A stretch of 11,939 nt of DNA from JAIQET01 sp035542575. Lineage in GTDB: Bacteria; Acidobacteriota; Terriglobia; Terriglobales; Acidobacteriaceae. The translations under genes were made by a program, and so were the position numbers. Every line of letters begins with the position of its first letter. Position 1 is the stretch's first letter. The DNA is taken from NCBI GenBank assembly GCA_035542575.1, contig DATKLE010000021.1, forward strand, positions 1 to 11,939, written 5' to 3'. Below the pieces are notes generated by a model. That model made no database searches, had not been told where the DNA came from, and was given only the letters and a program-made list of their open reading frames with translations. Positions 5,371-11,939 of the stretch are shown here, piece by piece.

Positions 5371-6777
5371 TTACGGCTGCATCCGCGCCGTCATCTCCAC
5401 TGCCGGCTCCCCGCCCGCTGCCATCTGCGCCACGATCAGCCGCCGCGCCTCCATTCGCGTCTTGGGCAGTTGCATCCCGAACCAGAACGCTCCCCCTAGC
5501 GAAGCCACCGCGCCCATCGCGACCGTCATCGGCGCACCCAGACGGTCCGCAATGGCGCCCCCCAATAGAGCGCCAAACGGCGCCATGCCCATGAACATCA
5601 TCGAATACAGCGCCATCACCCGCCCCCGCAGTTCATCGGGCACCATGGCCTGGATGAGGGTGTTCGACGAGGACATCTGCAGCATCATGCAGAACCCCAC
5701 CGGCAGCAGCAGCGCCACCGACAACCACAGATTGCGCGAGAAGGCGAACAGAATCAAAGACACTCCGAAGCCTCCGCAGGAATAGGCCACCCACCTCCCC
5801 AGCCCGTGCACGCCTCTGCGCGAGGCCAAGGTCAACGCGCCGAGCAGGGCGCCGACTCCAGTCGCGCCCATCAGGATTCCCAGCGCCTGCGCTCCACCAT
5901 GCAGCACCTTGTCGGCAAACACCGGCATGAGCACGGTGTAGGGCATGGCCACCAGGCTGACCAGCCCCAGCAGCAGGAGCAGGGCCCGGATCGGCCGGGT
6001 GTGCCACACCCAGCGGAAGCCCTGCAGCATGTGCATGAGCGGCGATCCCTCCGCCGTCGAACGCGCCCGCGCTTGTACCCGCATCATCAGCAGCCCGATG
6101 ATCACCGCGATGTAGCTGGCCCCATTCACGAAGAAACACCAGCCCTCACCAATTTTGGCCACCAGGATCCCCGCGATCGCCGGCCCGATGATGCGCGCCC
6201 CGTTGAACATGGAAGAGTTCAACGCAATCGCGTTCATCAAATCGCCTTTGCCCACCATGTCCACCAGGAACGCTTGCCGGCCCGGAATATCGAACGCATT
6301 CACCACTCCCAGCAGCACCGCCAGTACGAAGATATGCCACACCTGCACCACGTGGATGAGAGTCAGCCCCGCCAGGATAAACGCCAGCATCAGCGAGGCC
6401 AGCTGCGTGGCGATCACGACGCGGTGGCGGTTCTTGCGGTCGGCAACGATGCCTCCCAAGGGCGCCACAATGAATACCGGGAACTGCCCGGCGAATCCCA
6501 CCGCCCCCAGCAGGAACGAAGACCCGGTCAGCCGGTACACCAGCCAAGCCTGGGCCACGTTCTGCATCCAGGTCCCGATGAGAGAGATCAATTGTCCGCT
6601 GAAGAAAAGCTGGAAGTTGCGATGTTTTAACGCGCGCAGCGTGGCGGGCAGCCATGCGCTGCCTCCTGCGCCTGATTTCAAGCCTGATGAGGCTGTGATA
6701 CCTGGATCGGCCACGTTGTATCTCGGTCTATAGATGCTGCCCTTTCCGCCCAAGATGGGAATTGTTCCCGCCCTCAA
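5371..6777 (-). CDS. MFS exporter, EntS/MFS_3-like
   Basis: Twelve-helix major facilitator superfamily protein, up to 468 residues, in the group annotated as MFS_3 or enterobactin-exporter-like (EntS). Conserved core starts at about residue 50 with RNFQLFFSGQLISLIGTWMQ. The motif A loop G-I-V-A-D-R-K-N-R (109-117) follows helix 2, and DELRGRVMALYS plus GGAIADRLG near the C-terminus are typical of this group. It likely exports a small molecule by proton antiport; the substrate is unknown. The start is uncertain. TTG 6777 has a GGGGAAG site seven bases upstream, while GTG 6714 gives a 21-residue shorter protein; the extra residues look non-conserved. It converges on RAYT with only eight bases between the stop codons. 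No partner genes are adjacent. Confidence 0.9.
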   Translation of the reverse strand: MRAGTIPILGGKGSIYRPRYNVADPGITASSGLKSGAGGSAWLPATLRALKHRNFQLFFSGQLISLIGTWMQNVAQAWLVYRLTGSSFLLGAVGFAGQFPVFIVAPLGGIVADRKNRHRVVIATQLASLMLAFILAGLTLIHVVQVWHIFVLAVLLGVVNAFDIPGRQAFLVDMVGKGDLMNAIALNSSMFNGARIIGPAIAGILVAKIGEGWCFFVNGASYIAVIIGLLMMRVQARARSTAEGSPLMHMLQGFRWVWHTRPIRALLLLLGLVSLVAMPYTVLMPVFADKVLHGGAQALGILMGATGVGALLGALTLASRRGVHGLGRWVAYSCGGFGVSLILFAFSRNLWLSVALLLPVGFCMMLQMSSSNTLIQAMVPDELRGRVMALYSMMFMGMAPFGALLGGAIADRLGAPMTVAMGAVASLGGAFWFGMQLPKTRMEARRLIVAQMAAGGEPAVEMTARMQP

Positions 6778-7005
6778 TTAATAACTTCCCCATCGGCCTC
6801 AGGCTGATGTAGAGTTTGCGTGGACTGTCCCAGGTCGAGCGGCACGCTTACCGGGAGCGAACTGTCTAGTATAGCCGCAGTGGTTGCCGCCAACCTGGAA
6901 GAGGATTCTGGCCATCATGAGTCTGTCATGCGCCCTTTGTCCCCTTGGCCCTGCACCCATCCCCGGCGCCATTGCCGCCTGCCGTCGCTGTCTGTGGGAG
7001 AAGCC

Positions 7006-7455
7006 ATGAGCACCGACCAGGTTCATCTCGAGCGTCGCGCAGCGCAACGCTTCGACTTTCACCTCCCGCTGAGCGTGCGACTGGCCGGCGGCGCCCAAGA
7101 AGGCCACGGATTCACCCAAGATCTGAGCGCCCGCGGGGCCCTCTTCTACACCGATTTTCCTCTCGCCGAGGGCGATGCCATTGAACTGACTCTGGTCATG
7201 CCCTCCGAGATCACGCTCGCCGACAACATGCGTGTCCGCTGCCGCGGCAGGGTGGTGCGCGTCGCCAAGCCTGTCGTGGGTTCTCGATCCGGCGTCGCCG
7301 TCCACCTCGAAGGCTACGAGTTTCTGCCCGAGGGGGACACCAGCCATGAGACCGCCGACAGCTTCGGCCGCATCTCCGCCCTCCACGAACACAAGTCGGA
7401 GGAGCCAGGGACTGCGTCGCCGCCCGCAGGTCCGCGCCCGACGTTGGTGCCTTGA
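7006..7455 (+). CDS. PilZ-domain protein, putative c-di-GMP receptor
   Basis: Single-domain PilZ protein of 149 residues. The two c-di-GMP-binding motifs are visible: RxxxR as R11-AAQ-R15 and (D/N)xSxxG as D39-L-S41-AR-G44, followed by a beta-barrel-like stretch with RCRGRVVRV and GVAVHLEGYEF. The C-terminal 35 residues are polar, rich in Pro, Glu and Ser, and probably disordered. ATG 7006 is chosen because GGGAG (6996-7000) lies five bases upstream and the PilZ motif begins at once; the frame stays open upstream to 6820 but that part has no recognisable sequence. The gene is divergent from the MFS exporter across 228 bases and is followed by an intrinsic terminator, so it is probably a single-gene unit. 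It likely links c-di-GMP level to motility, exopolysaccharide or pili (inference). Confidence 0.88.
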   Translation: MSTDQVHLERRAAQRFDFHLPLSVRLAGGAQEGHGFTQDLSARGALFYTDFPLAEGDAIELTLVMPSEITLADNMRVRCRGRVVRVAKPVVGSRSGVAVHLEGYEFLPEGDTSHETADSFGRISALHEHKSEEPGTASPPAGPRPTLVP

Positions 7456-7493
7456 AACCGAAGTGCCCTTAGGTTTCCTGTCTTGGCACTTTC

Positions 7494-7512
7494 CCCGCGT
7501 GGCGCGGGTTTT
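7494..7512 (+). terminator. Rho-independent terminator after the PilZ gene
   Basis: A perfect 6-bp stem, CCCGCG (7494-7499) with CGCGGG (7503-7508), has a three-base TGG loop and a TTTT tract directly after it. It lies about 40 bases past the PilZ stop codon in the right orientation. Confidence 0.7.
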
Positions 7513-7526
7513 GGTCATCTCTTTAC

Positions 7527-7555
7527 TTTTCAAGTGGCCCGCTTTTGCATAGAAT
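7527..7555 (+). promoter_or_regulatory. Putative promoter for the CpaE-like gene
   Basis: TTTTCA (7527-7532, four of six to TTGACA) and TAGAAT (7550-7555, five of six to TATAAT) are separated by 17 bases in an AT-richer patch right after the terminator. It would give a leader of roughly 180 bases before the CpaE-like start at 7742. Confidence 0.45.
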
Positions 7556-7741
7556 GATTGTTCGCAGGCGTTCCCTGGCGTCGGCTGCGTCGCACGTTCG
7601 CGTTGGCGCTCCTGAGTTCCTGTTGCTGCCACAAGAAGGATTTTTCTCAGTGGAATCAGCCTGGGTTACCGAAGTCACTTGGCACTATCAGCAGTCTCTT
7701 CATAACATGCTCATACTGGGTGTACTAGTGAGGCCCCAGCC
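7556..7741 (+). other. Long 5' leader with a possible small reading frame
   Basis: A gap of 286 bases separates the PilZ and CpaE-like genes; this is its downstream part. A 34-codon frame could start at GTG 7650, preceded at nine bases by AGAAGGA (7634-7640), and would end at 7754, overlapping the CpaE-like start by 13 bases. That layout would allow translational coupling, but the peptide resembles nothing I recognise. No riboswitch pattern is recognised. Confidence 0.2.
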
Positions 7742-8977
7742 ATGCACGGTGTAGCAGTTACCCTTCTCAGCGAGGATCGCGAACGCCTTGCGCTGCTGCA
7801 GCAGCGCCTGGAAGCCAGCCAACTGGGCCGCACCGTTTTTGCCCACCTCGGCTTCCCTGCCGGCCCTACCGACCCCATCCTGCGCCAGATCCAGGATGTC
7901 CGCTCCGAAGTGGTTCTGGTGGATATTGATCCGCAGAACCCTGCGCGCGCCATTCATGCCATCGAATTGATCCGTGCCACCACCGAAGACATTGGCATCT
8001 TTGCTACGGGCGAAATGACTCACCCGCCCACTATCGTCTCTGCCATGCGGGCCGGCGCCGGCGAATACTTGGAACGCGCCCCCAGTTCGGAAGCTCTGCT
8101 CGAGGCCCTCACCCGCTTTTCCGCCGCGCGCAGCAAGATGCGCACGACCTCCGGGCGCGCGCGTGTATTCACCGTGACCAATGCCAAGGGCGGATCCGGC
8201 GCCACCACCGCCGCGGTCAACACCGCTACCGCTCTCCAGGAAACTCACGGCGGAACCCTGCTGGTGGATTTTGCCCCGCTGGGCCATGCCGCACTTCATC
8301 TCAACGTTCGCCCCGCCTTTGGCGTCCCCGACGCCCTGCAGAATCTCCATCGCCTCGATGCCTCTCTGCTCGAAGGCCTGATGACCCCCTGCAAGGGCGG
8401 CTTGCAGTTGCTGGCAGGTGCGCAGATCCCTTCGCCGTTGGCCCCGACCTCTGCCGAACTGGCCCGGCTTTTTGATCTGCTGGTCTCTCACTTCCGCTAC
8501 GTGGTGGTGGACTGCTCGGGCCGCGTGGACCAGACCACCCGCCTGCTGTGCGACTTGTCCAACGCCGTCCTGCTGGTAGCGCAGACCGACGTGGTTTCGC
8601 TGTGGAGCGCCAGCCGCATGCGCACTTTCCTGGACGAAGGCGCCGGCCGCGACCGCGTCCGCCTGGTGCTCAACCGCTACAAGAAAATTCCCGGCTTCAG
8701 CGAAGAAGACGTCGAAAAGGCCACCAACTGCAAACTCCTGTGGAAGCTTCCCAACAGCTATCAGCTGGTCTCCCCCGCGATCGATAAGGGATCGCCCGTC
8801 GCCTTGCAGGAGAACCAAGAGATCGCCCGCTCGTTCCGTTCCCTGGCGGCCATACTCGCCGAAGCCTCGATCACCGCCGAAGGCTCGTTGGACCTGGTGT
8901 ACACCCACGATAAAGCGGATTCGAAGAAGAAAGCGGCGGGCAGCCTGCTCATTTCGCCCCTGCGCGCCGGACAGTAA
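7742..8977 (+). CDS. CpaE/TadZ-like ATPase with receiver-like N-terminal domain
   Basis: MinD/ParA-superfamily ATPase of 411 residues. Residues 1-125 form a receiver-like domain: acidic pair E11/D12, the phospho-site position Asp61 in VLVDIDP, and GAGEYLERAP where the usual lysine is replaced by Arg112, suggesting a degenerate receiver. Residues 140-375 form the P-loop domain. The deviant Walker A is K149-GGSGATT (149-156), with Ala at the usual second-lysine position as is common in CpaE/TadZ. Asp176 (LLVDFAP) and Asp257 (YVVVDCSG) fit the A' and Walker B positions. In Flp/Tad pilus systems such proteins place the assembly machine at the cell pole. No other tad/cpa genes are in the window, so the pilus link is inference. 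The ATG 7742 has a weak GTGAGG site eight bases upstream. Confidence 0.85.
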   Translation: MHGVAVTLLSEDRERLALLQQRLEASQLGRTVFAHLGFPAGPTDPILRQIQDVRSEVVLVDIDPQNPARAIHAIELIRATTEDIGIFATGEMTHPPTIVSAMRAGAGEYLERAPSSEALLEALTRFSAARSKMRTTSGRARVFTVTNAKGGSGATTAAVNTATALQETHGGTLLVDFAPLGHAALHLNVRPAFGVPDALQNLHRLDASLLEGLMTPCKGGLQLLAGAQIPSPLAPTSAELARLFDLLVSHFRYVVVDCSGRVDQTTRLLCDLSNAVLLVAQTDVVSLWSASRMRTFLDEGAGRDRVRLVLNRYKKIPGFSEEDVEKATNCKLLWKLPNSYQLVSPAIDKGSPVALQENQEIARSFRSLAAILAEASITAEGSLDLVYTHDKADSKKKAAGSLLISPLRAGQ

Positions 8978-9366
8978 CACCCCCCACACTCTTATCCCAG
9001 AAAAGGACGTTGTCACGGCCAACCGTGATCCAAGTCACAATCGGTGACAGGCCAACCGACATACCATGCCAGCAGGGCGCGTCCCCGGCGCCAGGCTTCC
9101 CCGTAACCCAGGTTAAGGTCTCTTTGCGGCACATGAGAGAACCACCTATTCCAGAGCGGTGCCCATGGAAAGTCCGCCGCGCGGCAAGCACCTCTCACAG
9201 CCACACATGTTTCACACTTTGCGGAGCCACTATTGTCGTGCGGCTCACACCTCCAAGACGGTCACGAGACAAGTTCCAGTCTCTTCGCCATGGATCGACG
9301 CCAGTTTAGACGACTGGCTGGGCTCGAACGTCGGCACGTGAGTACCTAAATTTAAAGAGGTCTGCC
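8978..9366. promoter_or_regulatory. Intergenic region with paired hairpins and a direct repeat before the protease gene
   Basis: 389 bases without a convincing gene. Near the left end are two adjacent hairpins: TCACGG (9013-9018) / CCGTGA (9023-9028) with a CCAA loop, and GTCAC (9034-9038) / GTGAC (9044-9048) with an AATCG loop. The direct repeat GGCCAACCG occurs at 9017-9025 and 9050-9058. These may be a protein-binding site or the cpaE-like transcript end; no T-run follows. A further hairpin GCCAGT (9300-9305) / ACTGGC (9313-9318) lies close to the protease start. A 19-codon Arg-rich frame, ATG 9290 to TAA 9349, ends 17 bases before the protease ATG. No strong promoter boxes were found. Confidence 0.35.
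9354..9361 (+). promoter_or_regulatory. Ribosome binding site of the protease gene
   Basis: AAAGAGGT lies five bases before ATG 9367, the best Shine-Dalgarno match in the window. It fixes the start codon, which is immediately followed by a signal peptide. Confidence 0.75.
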
Positions 9367-11939
9367 ATGAGATCACTTCGCGTTACCGCATCCGCACTCA
9401 CCCTTGCGCTTTTCATCACACTATCCGCTTCCGTCTCCGCCCAGGTTACGAAGCGGGCCAGTAATACCGATATCAACACGCACCAGTTTCAGCCCCAGGG
9501 AATGTCCATTCCGGCTCCCAGTACCTCCTCGGCAAAACCCACCACCATCAACCCGTCGGCTTTACAGCAAATGAACGCGCTTCTGCTGGACAAGAAACAG
9601 CGCACCCCTGCACAAGCCAAGATCAGTTCCCGCGTCCTTTACACCTCCAGGATGCTGCAGGGACTTCCCGCGGCCATCGGTGTCCAATACCTGCGCACCG
9701 GCCTCGAACTCGATGACCACAACAATCTTTACCTGGACATCACCGCGCGGGTCACGGATGGTCTTTTGAGGAAGCTCCGTTCCATGGGTGTCCGGATCAT
9801 TCGTTCCAACCCGTCCTACCGCACCATTCGGGCGTTTGTGCCCCCGGCCGAAGTCGAAGCCATCGCCGGCTTGCCCGAGGTCATCTTCATACAGCCCAGA
9901 CAGCAGGCGACGACGACCCAGCAAGCGACGAGTCGTCCCTCCACAGCCGGTTCCGGGCCTCCGGTGCAGCAGCACGTGTCTCCCGGCTTTGCCGAGCGGG
10001 CAGCTACGGTACGGGAGAAACTGTCCCATATCCTCACCAGCGGGAAATTCTCACGCCGTATCACCAACGGCACCGGACAAGGCAGTGTGACCAGCGAAGG
10101 TGATGCGACCCATCGCGCCGCAGATGCACGCGGCACCTTTGGCATCAGCGGAGCCGGTATCAATATCGGGGTTCTCTCCGACGGAGTCAGCAGCCTGGCG
10201 GCCAGTCAGGCTCTTGGCGATCTGGGGCCCGTCACCGTTCTGCCAGGACAGACCGGCAGTGGCGATGAGGGCACCGCCATGCTGGAGATCATCCACGACC
10301 TGGCTCCGGACGCCTCGCTCTTCTTTGCCACCGCCTTCAGCGGCATCGACAGCTTCGCCCAGAACATTCGCGACCTGCGTACGGCGGGCTGCGACATTAT
10401 CGTGGACGATGTCTTCTATTATGTCGAGACCCCGTTCCAGGATGGGCAGGCACCTAGCATAGTTTCCGATACCAACGGCGGGGTCGTGATCCAAGCAGTC
10501 AACGACGTCACGGCCGACGGTGCGCTGTACTTCTCGTCGGCGGGCAACCAGGGGAACCTCGATGACGACTTCTCCGGTACCTTCGAAGGCGACTTCATTG
10601 ACGGCGGCCCCAATCCCCTGCTCCCAGGCGGCACGGTGACAATGTTCGGCACCGACCCGTTTGATACCATCGCCTTTGATACCAGTTATATCTTCTTGTT
10701 CTGGGCCGATCCGCTCGGCGGCTCCGCCAACGACTACGACCTTTTCGTCCTGGACCCGACCGGAACTACCGTGGTAGACGCGTCCACCGAGATTCAGGAC
10801 GGATCCCAGGATCCGGTTGAAGCCGTATTCCCCGAGCCCACCGGCTACTTGATCGTGGTCTTCAAAGTGACGGGAGCTCAAGACCGCTTCTTCCATTTGG
10901 ACACCTTTGGAGGCAGTCTGCTGTGGGCTACCGCGGGGCAAACCCACGGCCACTCCTCCGCGGCCGACGCGTACTCAGTCGCGGCCACCCCGGCCTTCAT
11001 GGCCATCGCTCCCGGCTATCCCACGGGCCCCTATCCCGATCCTTTCAATTCTTCCAACGTCGTTGAGCCCTACAGCTCAGATGGGCCGCGGCAGATCTTC
11101 TTCGAGGCCGATGGCACGCCCATTACTCCCGGCGACTTCTCCTCCACGGGAGGCCTGATCCGCCAGAAACCCGACGTTACCGCGGCAGATGGCGTATCGG
11201 TAACCGGAGTAGGAGGCTTTCCTAGCCCCTTCTATGGCACTTCAGCCGCTGCTCCTCATGCCGCCGCCATCGCCGGATTGGTCAAGTCGGCCAAGGCCGG
11301 CATCACCAACGCGGAGATCAACACCGCCCTCGCCAGCACCGCCGTGGACATTGAAGCCAGCGGCGTGGACCGCGACTCCGGCGCCGGCATCGTCATGGCG
11401 TTCGAAGCCGTGCAGTCCCTGGGCATCTCCGGATCCGCCAATCCTACACTCGGCGACATCACCGCCACGGAAAATCCGGGCAATGGCGATGGCGCGATTG
11501 ATGCCGGGGAAGGCGCCAGGCTGATGATTGAACTCAAAAACACTGCCGGCGTGGTGGATGCCACCAACATCACCGCCACCCTGACTACTACCACTCCTGG
11601 AATTACCATCACCCAGCCTGCCACCTCTTCCTATCCCGACCTCGCGGCCGGCACTGGGGCTGCTACGAACATCACTCCCTTCACATTCACCGTGCTGAGC
11701 GACGCCCCCTGCGGTCTGACAGCCGACTTCACCCTCAACGTCACTTATACTGGGGGTCCGAGCCCGCGCGTCCTGACCTTCAGCGTGCCCACCGGGCCGC
11801 TACCGGTCAGCATTAGCACCACTCTGGACATTACACCCCCCACTCCGGTTCCGGGCATCACCACCGCAACCGGGCTGCAAACCGGGCGCATCTTCCGCGA
11901 TGGCAATCCCAGCGTCTGCGGAACCCCCAAAGCATTTCC
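9367..11939 (+). CDS. Secreted S8/S53-type serine peptidase with Asp/Glu/Ser active-site pattern (3' end outside window)
   Basis: 857 residues are visible and the frame runs off the window edge. The signal peptide covers residues 1-25 with a likely cut SVSA|Q. A prodomain-like part (about 85-175) contains the repeated pattern VEAIAGLPEVIFIQP. The subtilisin-type core is then recognisable: Asp272 in IGVLSDG, Asn394 in SSAGNQG (oxyanion hole) and Ser626 in YGTSAAAPHAAA. The position of the catalytic His (HGT in subtilisins) reads EGT, with Glu301, recalling the Ser-Glu-Asp chemistry of S53 sedolisins. A beta-rich insert with NDYDLFVLDPTG lies at about 410-525. After the catalytic domain come an NGDG-x-I-D-x-GE domain (from about 702), as in many secreted multi-domain proteins, and the start of a further beta domain. 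It is likely exported and extracellular or surface-bound. Closest annotation is S8/S53-like peptidase; the substrate is unknown. Confidence 0.88.
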   Translation, partial: MRSLRVTASALTLALFITLSASVSAQVTKRASNTDINTHQFQPQGMSIPAPSTSSAKPTTINPSALQQMNALLLDKKQRTPAQAKISSRVLYTSRMLQGLPAAIGVQYLRTGLELDDHNNLYLDITARVTDGLLRKLRSMGVRIIRSNPSYRTIRAFVPPAEVEAIAGLPEVIFIQPRQQATTTQQATSRPSTAGSGPPVQQHVSPGFAERAATVREKLSHILTSGKFSRRITNGTGQGSVTSEGDATHRAADARGTFGISGAGINIGVLSDGVSSLAASQALGDLGPVTVLPGQTGSGDEGTAMLEIIHDLAPDASLFFATAFSGIDSFAQNIRDLRTAGCDIIVDDVFYYVETPFQDGQAPSIVSDTNGGVVIQAVNDVTADGALYFSSAGNQGNLDDDFSGTFEGDFIDGGPNPLLPGGTVTMFGTDPFDTIAFDTSYIFLFWADPLGGSANDYDLFVLDPTGTTVVDASTEIQDGSQDPVEAVFPEPTGYLIVVFKVTGAQDRFFHLDTFGGSLLWATAGQTHGHSSAADAYSVAATPAFMAIAPGYPTGPYPDPFNSSNVVEPYSSDGPRQIFFEADGTPITPGDFSSTGGLIRQKPDVTAADGVSVTGVGGFPSPFYGTSAAAPHAAAIAGLVKSAKAGITNAEINTALASTAVDIEASGVDRDSGAGIVMAFEAVQSLGISGSANPTLGDITATENPGNGDGAIDAGEGARLMIELKNTAGVVDATNITATLTTTTPGITITQPATSSYPDLAAGTGAATNITPFTFTVLSDAPCGLTADFTLNVTYTGGPSPRVLTFSVPTGPLPVSISTTLDITPPTPVPGITTATGLQTGRIFRDGNPSVCGTPKAF

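Larger units (their letters stand above)
4621..5371 (+). mobile_element. REP/RAYT unit bounded by 21-base direct repeats
   Basis: The stretch between korC and the convergent MFS gene holds an inverted pair of identical REPs (4629-4653 and 4728-4752), a RAYT gene and a terminal half-REP. Its outer edges are two identical 21-base direct repeats (4621-4641 and 5351-5371), each starting CGCACGCC and running into the GTAGC head. The boundaries are inferred from these repeats; no target-site duplication beyond them is seen. RAYT genes are usually single-copy and domesticated, so current mobility is doubtful. Confidence 0.55.

Noticed and set aside
6820..7005. Upstream extension of the PilZ frame
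   Set aside because: The extra 62 residues have no recognisable sequence, while ATG 7006 has a strong ribosome site and immediately precedes the PilZ motif.
6799..7632. Reverse-strand frame of 277 codons across the PilZ gene and its flanks
   Set aside because: It covers a PilZ gene with clear motifs, a terminator and a promoter-like region; the translated sequence shows no family features.
7700..9022. Reverse-strand frame of 440 codons over the CpaE-like gene
   Set aside because: Antisense shadow of a recognisable ATPase; low-complexity composition with no conserved domain.
8978..9366. c-di-GMP (GEMM-type) riboswitch before the protease, considered because of the nearby PilZ gene
   Set aside because: I could not find the conserved GEMM core sequences or their arrangement in this region.
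10051..10953. Reverse-strand frame of 300 codons inside the peptidase gene
   Set aside because: The plus strand has the signal peptide, Asp, Asn and Ser peptidase motifs in one unbroken frame; the reverse frame has none.

Overview
The window is GC-rich bacterial chromosome with tightly packed genes. The protein set is an HU-type protein, an M50 protease, a stand-alone korDABC operon, an EntS-like MFS exporter, a PilZ protein, a CpaE-like ATPase and a large secreted S8/S53-type peptidase with NGDG-type C-terminal domains. This set, and the GTAG-headed REP elements with a RAYT transposase, look most like Acidobacteriota (Terriglobia-type). That placement is inference from gene style; no rRNA or other phylogenetic marker is present.

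Layout. 1-1460: a promoter, an HU-family nucleoid protein, a small GTAG-headed hairpin and a site-2-type membrane metalloprotease. 1459-1746: a non-coding stretch with nested inverted repeats, one full 25-nt REP and a leader hairpin. 1747-4619: a compact operon in which each gene overlaps the next. It encodes the delta (2x[4Fe-4S] ferredoxin), alpha, beta (TPP) and gamma subunits of a 2-oxoacid:ferredoxin oxidoreductase, most likely for 2-oxoglutarate. 4621-5371: a mobile-type unit made of an inverted pair of identical REPs (a REPIN), a REP-associated tyrosine transposase (RAYT), and a half-REP that supplies the RAYT stop codon. 5371-6777, minus strand: an MFS exporter converging on RAYT. 7006-7455: a PilZ protein, followed by an intrinsic terminator. 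7527-8977: a promoter, a leader and a CpaE/TadZ-like ATPase with a receiver-like N-terminus. 8978-9366: a long leader region with hairpins and a 9-nt repeat. 9367 to the window edge: a secreted subtilisin-fold protease, incomplete at its 3' end.

How the genes work together. The four kor genes form one enzyme that decarboxylates a 2-oxoacid to an acyl-CoA and passes electrons to ferredoxin. The PilZ and CpaE-like genes may both concern c-di-GMP-linked surface or pilus functions, but a terminator separates them and no other tad/flp genes are visible. The remaining genes look independently transcribed.

I do not see a clear new multi-gene defence or biosynthetic system. The most notable features are the REP/RAYT architecture, including identical inverted REPs on both sides of the kor operon, and the peptidase in which Glu stands where subtilisins have the catalytic His.
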